Shown here: positions 14,415 to 19,421 of the stretch, in pieces
Numbering within the stretch: the first letter of the stretch is position 1
How the letters are laid out: each line of letters begins with the position of its first letter
Assembly: GCA_945833895.1 (NCBI GenBank)
Contig: CAMAGQ010000016.1
Coordinates: 1 to 19,421, forward strand
Source: an uncultured bacterium
Lineage (GTDB): Bacteria > Cyanobacteriota > Vampirovibrionia > Gastranaerophilales > Gastranaerophilaceae
DNA: 19,421 nt
Reading direction: 5' to 3'
Notes under the pieces: generated by a model
Seen by the model: the letters and a program-made list of their open reading frames with translations, nothing else
Database searches by the model: none
What the model was told of the DNA's origin: nothing
Translations under genes and position numbers: made by a program

Positions 14415-16520
14415 ATGTCAACTCAATCAGTAAACGGTATTAACATTCCGGTAGTCAACAACAAGAAAAATATAAATTTTCAACAAATGGCGACAGTGCC
14501 GCAATACACAAACCAGACGTCAATGCAAGGGGCACAGGGGGATGCTATCAAACAATCCGTTGATAATTCTTATATTGCAAACAGGGCAAGAGCATCGCAA
14601 GATAACAACCCGGTTGCTGTTGCAGGGTTAGGTGCTGCGTCATGGTACGGAATTGCTCAAGGCATGGAAAAACTCAACTACAAATCCGGTGAAGCATACG
14701 AAAAAACTATCTACGGTAAACTCGGTGCTTTAGGCGATAAGTTTAGCGAAAAAACCTGGGTGGGTAAAAAACTTCAAACCGCAATCAATTGGACAAGTGC
14801 AAAATTAGAACAACTGTCAGGGAAAAGCAAAATAGTAAACTCTTTAATGCACCATTCAACAACTCCTGAATGGAGTTATGCAAAAACTCCGGCAAAAGGA
14901 CCTTTAGGTTTCTTATGTACTGATGCGGAAACTGTTTTAGAAGAATTTTTAAAACCTATAACGGGGCAAGATCGCTATAGTGTTATGGGCTTTGGCTTCG
15001 GCGGAAAAGTAAATTACATTCAAAAACTTGAGCAATATGGAATGTCTCAACAAGAGATTAATGCCTTCAAAGACACTCTAAAAGGCGAAACTCCGCTTAA
15101 TCAGGCTTTAAAAATTCAAAGAAAAGAAATTGAACTTCTTGGAGCAAGTCCAAAAGTTTGTCAACAAATTGAACATGCTAAAGATATAAATGCGCTACAA
15201 AAACTTGCGACAAAATTAAAACTTAAAAAATTAGGATTTAAAAATCTTGCCGAATATGAGGCAATAAAAGGCAAATTCGTTGATAATCCTGAAAAAGTTA
15301 TGCAAATTTTTGAAACAGCATCAAAAGACCCGAAACTTAAACATGTTTCAATCTGGAGAAATGAAACTTCATTCTTTGGTAAAATAAAATCACACTTATT
15401 CGGCAGAAGAGTTCGTTTCAGTGAATACGCGAACAAATTTAAAGTATCTCTTGGAAAAGGCAATACTTCAACTCTCGGACGTATGTTGCCAAAAGGTTTG
15501 AGTTGGCTGCTAGAAGGCGGCACAAACAGATTTGCAGGCGGTAAATTAGGAGTTGCACTTCAAGCCGGTATCTTAGCCGATATTTTGTATAATACTATTA
15601 AAGCAAAAGGCGAAAGAATTAAAACCTTTGCAGAACGTTGCGTAAACGACTTTACATACTTTGTCGGTATGACAGTAGGTATTATTGCAATGCACAAAGT
15701 CGGCGGGTTCAAATATGCAGGCTTAAAAGATGCCAAAGCGGTTGAAGCGTACAGAGAAGCAAAGAAAGCACTTGATGCAAGAACAATTGCCCAAGAATTT
15801 AACAGCAAAAAAGAATGGAAAGCCGCATTAAAAGAACTAAATCAAAAACATTTAGGCTTAGAAAATATCAAAAACCCGATAACAAAACTGTTGCAAAAAA
15901 TCGGCTCGTTTATCAATATGGGTAACGAATCAAATGCGACATATATATCAAAGAGCAAATTTAATATGAACTGGTTAAGAAAAATTGCTAACAAGAACCT
16001 TATCGGTGTTCCAATGAGATTTTTAATCCCGATGGCAGTTGTAACTCCGTTCCTTGTTAAATTAACAACCAGTGCGGCACACAAGATTTTCGGACGTCCG
16101 ACACATTCAGTTTTGGATGAAGAAGAAGAAACTCCTGAAGAAACTCAACAAGCCGTTCAGAATAATCCGAACGACCCGAACGTAGCAAATCAAGCAGGGG
16201 CAGTACCTCCGACTCAACAGCCGCAAGAACCTAAATTCAAAGACCCACAAGAATACGGCGATTCAAACTTAATAAAAACGACAATCAACGGCAAAAAACC
16301 AAACGTAAGAACATATATCCCGTCCCCTGAATGCGGTATTCCGCAAGACGGACGACCTGTAACAAACAACGGACAATCGTATGCTCCGAAAAGATCCTAC
16401 ATACCAAGTCCTGAAGCAGCACAAATCACAGGTCCTGACTTAACTACTGCAAATCAAGCCATCGCAGAAGCCGATATGACAGAAAAGTTCATAAACGAAA
16501 CAATGGCATCTATGAGGTAA
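14415..16520 (+). CDS. Large protein of unknown function with hydrophobic segments and Pro-rich tail
   Basis: Predicted 701-residue protein, no family recognised. The ATG at 14415 is supported by AAGGAAAAGG just upstream; the in-frame TTG at 14370 has no ribosome site. Residues 1-65 are polar, Gln/Asn-rich, with NINFQQM at 19-25, and there is no signal peptide. Residues 66-85 (AVAGLGAASWYGIAQGM) are weakly hydrophobic; 200-360 are helical, Lys-rich and probably soluble. Hydrophobic stretches lie at about 376-395, 413-430 and 529-552, so the middle may associate with a membrane. The tail (565-701) is acidic then Pro/Gln/Asn-rich and carries two copies of R(T/S)YIPSPE at 632-639 and 660-667. 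It is monocistronic, between the divergent permease operon and a small-RNA gene. Probably lineage-specific (inference). Confidence 0.8.
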   Translation: MSTQSVNGINIPVVNNKKNINFQQMATVPQYTNQTSMQGAQGDAIKQSVDNSYIANRARASQDNNPVAVAGLGAASWYGIAQGMEKLNYKSGEAYEKTIYGKLGALGDKFSEKTWVGKKLQTAINWTSAKLEQLSGKSKIVNSLMHHSTTPEWSYAKTPAKGPLGFLCTDAETVLEEFLKPITGQDRYSVMGFGFGGKVNYIQKLEQYGMSQQEINAFKDTLKGETPLNQALKIQRKEIELLGASPKVCQQIEHAKDINALQKLATKLKLKKLGFKNLAEYEAIKGKFVDNPEKVMQIFETASKDPKLKHVSIWRNETSFFGKIKSHLFGRRVRFSEYANKFKVSLGKGNTSTLGRMLPKGLSWLLEGGTNRFAGGKLGVALQAGILADILYNTIKAKGERIKTFAERCVNDFTYFVGMTVGIIAMHKVGGFKYAGLKDAKAVEAYREAKKALDARTIAQEFNSKKEWKAALKELNQKHLGLENIKNPITKLLQKIGSFINMGNESNATYISKSKFNMNWLRKIANKNLIGVPMRFLIPMAVVTPFLVKLTTSAAHKIFGRPTHSVLDEEEETPEETQQAVQNNPNDPNVANQAGAVPPTQQPQEPKFKDPQEYGDSNLIKTTINGKKPNVRTYIPSPECGIPQDGRPVTNNGQSYAPKRSYIPSPEAAQITGPDLTTANQAIAEADMTEKFINETMASMR

Positions 16521-16549
16521 TTGCAAACCTGTAAAAAGTATGTTAAACT
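16521..16549 (+). promoter_or_regulatory. Promoter of the candidate small RNA
   Basis: TTGCAA (-35, 16521-16526), exactly 17 nt, then TGT plus TAAACT (extended -10, 16544-16549). It begins immediately after the stop codon of the 701-residue protein. Predicted transcription start near 16556, just before the 5' strand of the RNA's closing helix at 16558. Confidence 0.55.
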
Positions 16550-16555
16550 ATAAAC

Positions 16556-16738
16556 AAGTCCGTATGGGTGTTAATTTTGTTCCTACATTTATATAAATAG
16601 GGAGAGTTAACTCCATTGGCATTGAAGTAGACCCGCCGATATTCGTATCGCCAGCGGGAAACGGATTAGTCAGGGTTCTCACCCACCTGCGAGTCCAGCA
16701 GGTAACAAAATCCACCTATATCGGGCTTTTTATTTTTT
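16556..16738 (+). ncRNA. Candidate structured small RNA (about 180 nt), family unknown
   Basis: The 272-nt gap contains no protein frame but a complete RNA-gene layout. The ends pair: GTCCG (16558-16562) with CGGGC (16722-16726), TATGGGTG (16563-16570) with CACCTATA (16713-16720, including a G-U), and TTTTGTT (16575-16581) with AACAAAA (16704-16710), about 20 bp with one bulge and one small internal loop. Inside are further hairpins: CCTA/TAGG (16582-16601), GGAG/CTCC (16601-16614), CCCGC-CGATA with a TTCG loop (16632-16658), GGGT/ACCC (16673-16684), and ACCTGC/GCAGGT (16685-16703). A T-run at 16727-16738 ends it. It has its own promoter, and the next gene has a separate one downstream, so it is not simply a leader. 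Size and paired ends recall 6S RNA, but I see no sequence consensus for 6S, tmRNA, SRP RNA or a known riboswitch. Confidence 0.65.
16722..16738 (+). terminator. 3' arm and T-run ending the candidate small RNA
   Basis: CGGGC is followed at once by TTTTTATTTTTT. The G-rich arm pairs with GTCCG at 16558-16562 in the closing helix, or in part with CCGATAT at 16636-16642. No local hairpin of normal terminator size directly precedes the T-run, which is unusual. Confidence 0.5.
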
Positions 16739-16743
16739 ACGGA

Positions 16744-16772
16744 TTGCGAAACCTTACATAATATGCTATAAT
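16744..16772 (+). promoter_or_regulatory. Promoter of the CpaE-like gene
   Basis: TTGCGA (-35, 16744-16749), exactly 17 nt, then TGC plus a perfect TATAAT (extended -10, 16767-16772). The predicted start near 16779 gives a leader of about 14 nt containing AGGTAGG. This is the strongest promoter-like match in the window and separates the gene from the small RNA upstream. Confidence 0.7.
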
Positions 16773-16792
16773 CATAGTATAGGTAGGTATTT

Positions 16793-17968
16793 ATGCAAAA
16801 GATTTCCACATTAATTCTCTCAGATGAATTCTCAACTGAACAGGTTCTCAAACTTTTCATTAGCGAGTTTGATAATCTTGAATTGCTTGAGTCCACTAAA
16901 AATTATTCGGAAATTTTTGAAATCTTATCAAATAATCCGAATAAAACTATTTTTATTGTTGATTTATCTGTTAATAAACAGGAAAAACTGGACTTAATTC
17001 TGAAAGTAACCTCAAGATGTACTAATTGCAAGATTCTTGCTCTTGCGGATAACCCTTCGGTTGATTTGATTATCCAAATAATGAGAGCCGGAGCAAGAGA
17101 ATTTATACCCGTTCCTATCATCAAAAACGAGTTTTTTGATGCCGTAAACAAAACGATTGCTCAATTTGAACAAACTAAAAAAGTTAACAAATGCAAGATT
17201 ATTTCAGTATTTTCAAACAAAGGCGGAATAGGCAAAACATCACTTGCCACAAACCTTGCTCTTGAACTTTCCAAAATCACAAAAGAAAATGTTGCTCTTC
17301 TTGATATGAATTTTCAAATGGGTGATATTACAACGTTTTTAGACCTGAAACCGTCGTTCAATATTTCTTATATGCTTGAAAATATTGAAAAAATAAACGA
17401 AACTTTTTTGTTAAGCACCTTGGAAAGATACAAAAATACAAATTTATATATTCTTGCTGACCCGCCATATTTCAAGCAGGCTGACAACATTCGAACAAAT
17501 CAGATTACAAAATTGTTCAACACGCTGAAAGAAACTTTCTCATACATAATTGTTGATGCGGAATCAAGTTTCAATGCGAAAAACATCGCAACGCTTGATA
17601 ATTCTGATATGATACTTCTTGTGACGGTTGCAAACCTGCCGGCATTACGTAATACTCAAAGGTGTCTTGAGTTGTTTGACAAATTGGGTTACGACAAGAA
17701 TAAATCGCAGATTATCGTCAACAGATATATGGAAAACGACGAAATCAAAGAAGCCGACGTTGTAAAAGTATTGTCAAAGGAAATTTACTGGAAAGTTCCG
17801 AATAATTACTTTGCAATAATGTCATCAATCAATAAGGGTGTTCCTGTCAGTGTTCTGAACGGGGCATCTAACGTTGCTCAAAGTTACAAAGATTTGGCAC
17901 AAAAAATTTCGGATAACTTATATAAACAAAATATGATAATGAAGTTTGAACACATACTAAAACAGTAA
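16793..17968 (+). CDS. CpaE/TadZ-like pseudo-receiver plus MinD/ParA-type ATPase
   Basis: Cytoplasmic protein of 391 residues. The N-terminal part (about 1-125) has a receiver-like fold pattern: acidic DE at 11-12, IFIVDLS with D57, and ILALADN, but GAREFIPVP where a true receiver has a conserved Lys. It is therefore probably a non-signalling pseudo-receiver, as in CpaE/TadZ. The C-terminal part is a MinD/ParA ATPase with deviant Walker A KGGIGKTS (143-150), LLDMNFQMGD (169-178, typical CpaE) and IIVDAESSF as Walker B. CpaE/TadZ proteins place type IVc (Flp/Tad) pilus or related machinery at a cell site. No pilus ATPase, pilin or secretin gene is in the window, so the machine served is unknown. 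It has its own strong promoter and is followed 15 nt later by a small gene, probably in the same operon. Confidence 0.88.
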   Translation: MQKISTLILSDEFSTEQVLKLFISEFDNLELLESTKNYSEIFEILSNNPNKTIFIVDLSVNKQEKLDLILKVTSRCTNCKILALADNPSVDLIIQIMRAGAREFIPVPIIKNEFFDAVNKTIAQFEQTKKVNKCKIISVFSNKGGIGKTSLATNLALELSKITKENVALLDMNFQMGDITTFLDLKPSFNISYMLENIEKINETFLLSTLERYKNTNLYILADPPYFKQADNIRTNQITKLFNTLKETFSYIIVDAESSFNAKNIATLDNSDMILLVTVANLPALRNTQRCLELFDKLGYDKNKSQIIVNRYMENDEIKEADVVKVLSKEIYWKVPNNYFAIMSSINKGVPVSVLNGASNVAQSYKDLAQKISDNLYKQNMIMKFEHILKQ

Positions 17969-17983
17969 AATATCGGGGGGAAA

Positions 17984-18397
17984 ATGGGACTTGCGGAGAG
18001 ATTTAAAGATAAACTTGAAAATAAAAACATATTTAGAAAAAATGCAATAGAACAGAAATTGGAAGAAAATGATATAAAATTCATATCAAAACCGGCAGAA
18101 GAGATTATTGAACAGAAAAACACAGCAATAAGTTCACCTATCGTAATTTCTGAGGAATTTAAAACTTCTGCTCCACCTGAGAAAAAAGAAAAATTTGAGG
18201 ACTTAGAAACAGAATTGATAAGTAAAATTCGCAAAACTCCGTATTGGAATGAGTTTTCAATCCAATCACAGACAAATATGATAGAAAATTACTTCAATGT
18301 AAAAATTAAATCCTCAAAATATAACTCAATTGAGTATTCAAACAGAGATAAACAAATTTTTATTCAAACAGTGTTAGCTCTGTCAAATAACAGATAA
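17984..18397 (+). CDS. Small charged protein of unknown function after the CpaE-like gene
   Basis: Soluble 137-residue protein, no family recognised. A run of six G (17975-17980) only 3 nt before the ATG serves as the ribosome site. Residues 1-45 are Lys/Glu-rich and likely helical, starting MGLAERFKDKLE. A variable Ser/Pro/Lys linker follows (about 46-70). The C-terminal domain (about 71-137) has LETELISKIRKTPYWNEF, SQTNMIENYFNVKIK and IFIQTVLALSNNR. Because it lies 15 nt after the CpaE-like ATPase, it may be a partner or regulator of it (inference). Its stop lies in the A/T tract of a terminator serving the opposite strand, and it has no clear terminator of its own. Confidence 0.75.
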   Translation: MGLAERFKDKLENKNIFRKNAIEQKLEENDIKFISKPAEEIIEQKNTAISSPIVISEEFKTSAPPEKKEKFEDLETELISKIRKTPYWNEFSIQSQTNMIENYFNVKIKSSKYNSIEYSNRDKQIFIQTVLALSNNR

Positions 18398-18425
18398 AAA
18401 AATCCGGAAGTTGAATAACTTCCGG
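18396..18425 (-). terminator. Rho-independent terminator of the DUF4013-like gene
   Basis: Perfect 9-bp inverted repeat CCGGAAGTT (18404-18412) and AACTTCCGG (18417-18425) with a 4-nt loop. On the minus strand it is followed by a run of seven T (18402-18396), 24 nt after the gene's stop. On the plus strand the following bases are A-rich rather than T-rich, so it works mainly for the minus-strand gene. Confidence 0.85.
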
Positions 18426-18448
18426 TAAAAATTGTAAAGGGGAAAATA

Positions 18449-19399
18449 TTAAATAGATAAATTGTTATTCCATCCGTCGTCCTGTTGCGGATTTTCTTGA
18501 TTATCTAACGGGTCAGGTAATCTGATTTTTTCTTTGTAAATGTCTATATAAGCATCACCTGCCGCAAAACTTATCATTGAATAAGTATAAGAATGAACAA
18601 GTACCGCCAAAGTACATACAGGTATCATTATAATGACTGAGACAGGAGTAATTATAGATTCTGAATTACCTGATGTCGCAGCACCGATAAAGGTTGCAAA
18701 AATTCCGACAAAGAATACTACTATCATTACAACAGTTTGAACAATCATATTTATAATCATTGATGCTAACAAGAATTTAAGCATAGTAATCATAGTATCT
18801 TTGAATACTGTTTTTATGTAATAAACAAGTGTCATAGGATTGAAGTATTCGCCTCTATATACAAAATCTTCAATAAATGTCAGATATATGTAATTGAAAA
18901 ACGGTGCTAATATTAAAAATGCAATAATTAGCAAAAAATAAAACACTAAAAATAGTATCAACCCTAGAATTAAAAGCACAGGGTCAGATTTCATATTCAC
19001 AATACCGCCAATTATCAAGGCAAACGGAATACTCATGCCAATAAGACATAATACCCCGCAAAGCAAGCCCCAATAAAGTTGCAGCGGGAATACTTTTAAA
19101 CCTTTCATAAACATTTCACCGTCTAATTTAGGCAAACCAACCTTGGATTTAATCCTGCTTTTGAAGAAATCAACCGCAAACCCGTTAAGGAAAAACGCCG
19201 GAACAATCGATAATAATAACAAAACCAACGTAATAATCAATACAGGTATCACGATTTCTTTAGGAGTATCTTTGTCTATAACATAACACATGCCGCCTGC
19301 TAATGCAGGTAACAAAAGAAGAAGCAAAAACATACCGTGTCGTTTTAGACACTCTTCACCTTTGAATAGATTTTTGAACTTTTCTAATACTTTCTCCAT
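18449..19399 (-). CDS. Polytopic membrane protein, DUF4013-like
   Basis: Integral membrane protein of 316 residues with about six hydrophobic segments (roughly 23-40, 48-72, 108-132, 140-168, 205-240, 252-280) and a short polar, Asp/Asn-rich C-terminus. LPKLDGEMFMKGLKVF (about 89-104), in a loop before a helix, and SFAAGDAYIDIYKE at the end of the last helix resemble the DUF4013 family, whose function is not known to me; this placement is moderate. AAAGGATG lies just upstream of the ATG at 19399. It is convergent with the CpaE-linked small gene and ends in a strong terminator. The 22 nt left in the window upstream hold only its leader. Confidence 0.75.
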   Translation of the reverse strand: MEKVLEKFKNLFKGEECLKRHGMFLLLLLLPALAGGMCYVIDKDTPKEIVIPVLIITLVLLLLSIVPAFFLNGFAVDFFKSRIKSKVGLPKLDGEMFMKGLKVFPLQLYWGLLCGVLCLIGMSIPFALIIGGIVNMKSDPVLLILGLILFLVFYFLLIIAFLILAPFFNYIYLTFIEDFVYRGEYFNPMTLVYYIKTVFKDTMITMLKFLLASMIINMIVQTVVMIVVFFVGIFATFIGAATSGNSESIITPVSVIIMIPVCTLAVLVHSYTYSMISFAAGDAYIDIYKEKIRLPDPLDNQENPQQDDGWNNNLSI

Positions 19400-19421
19400 A
19401 ACACATCCTTTCTTAAAATGT

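Noticed and set aside
15161..16084. Minus-strand reading frames of 80-120 codons inside the 701-residue protein gene
   Set aside because: They are hydrophobic shadow frames, mutually overlapping a single long plus-strand gene that has a good start site.
16556..16738. tmRNA, tRNA, SRP RNA or a named riboswitch
   Set aside because: GGGTTCTCACCC superficially recalls a T-arm, but there is no 7-nt T-loop, no CCA end, no resume-codon region, no SRP GGAAGG motif and no riboswitch consensus I can identify.
16666..16896. Minus-strand reading frame of 76 codons crossing the RNA region and the start of the CpaE-like gene
   Set aside because: It overlaps the CpaE-like promoter, start and N-terminus and has no convincing domain or ribosome site.

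Overview
The window looks like ordinary chromosome from a low-GC, Gram-negative-type bacterium. Three things point most plausibly to a non-photosynthetic cyanobacterial relative (Gastranaerophilales/Melainabacteria): A/T-rich coding with frequent SD-less or TTG starts; a mix of cyanobacteria-like genes (FliA-family sigma factor, gatB, an M16 peptidase homologue, a CpaE-like ATPase); and two proteins with short polar N-termini ending in an 'xxF(G/Q)' box, which I recall as common in that group. This placement rests on recall of protein style, not on a search. No phage, insertion sequence, CRISPR array, tRNA or rRNA is visible.

Layout. Positions 39-1565 (+) hold three consecutive small secreted proteins: a Gly/Tyr-rich one, a Cys-containing one, and a Gly-His-Met-Pro/Tyr-rich one with in-frame repeats. 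They are closed by a clear terminator at 1595-1628. A GNAT acetyltransferase follows (1650-2324, +), convergent with a small hypothetical (2335-2601, -). gatB (2792-4237, +) and an isomerase-only GlmS-like SIS protein (4295-5362, +) are convergent with the YifB/ComM-type ATPase (5385-6929, -). yifB and an M16 peptidase homologue lacking its zinc motif (7010-8227, +) diverge from overlapping promoters. An OmpA/MotB C-terminal-domain protein (8291-8848, +) is convergent with a FliA-type sigma factor (8845-9681, -), and their stop codons overlap.

Positions 9799-14266 are all minus strand. In order of transcription from right to left they encode two sugar-type ABC permeases, a dGTPase-like HD hydrolase, a XerC/D recombinase and a BioD-like ATPase. 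At 14415-16520 (+) is a 701-residue protein of unknown function with hydrophobic segments and a Pro-rich tail.

Directly after it, about 16556-16738 (+), lies the most interesting element: an apparent independent small RNA gene. It has its own extended -10 promoter, about 20 bp of pairing between its 5' and 3' ends, several internal hairpins and a final T-run, and the next gene has its own promoter just downstream. I could not assign it to a known RNA family. Its size and closed-end shape recall 6S RNA, but I see no consensus. Next come a CpaE/TadZ-like ATPase (16793-17968) and a small hypothetical (17984-18397). A DUF4013-like membrane protein (18449-19399, -) closes the window, with a strong terminator at its 3' end.

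A recurring regulatory feature is a very short or absent 5' leader. Three minus-strand genes (yifB, the first permease, xerD) have a good -10 hexamer ending only 6-7 nt before the ATG and no Shine-Dalgarno sequence, which suggests leaderless mRNAs. Several plus-strand genes have the SD almost at the predicted transcription start.
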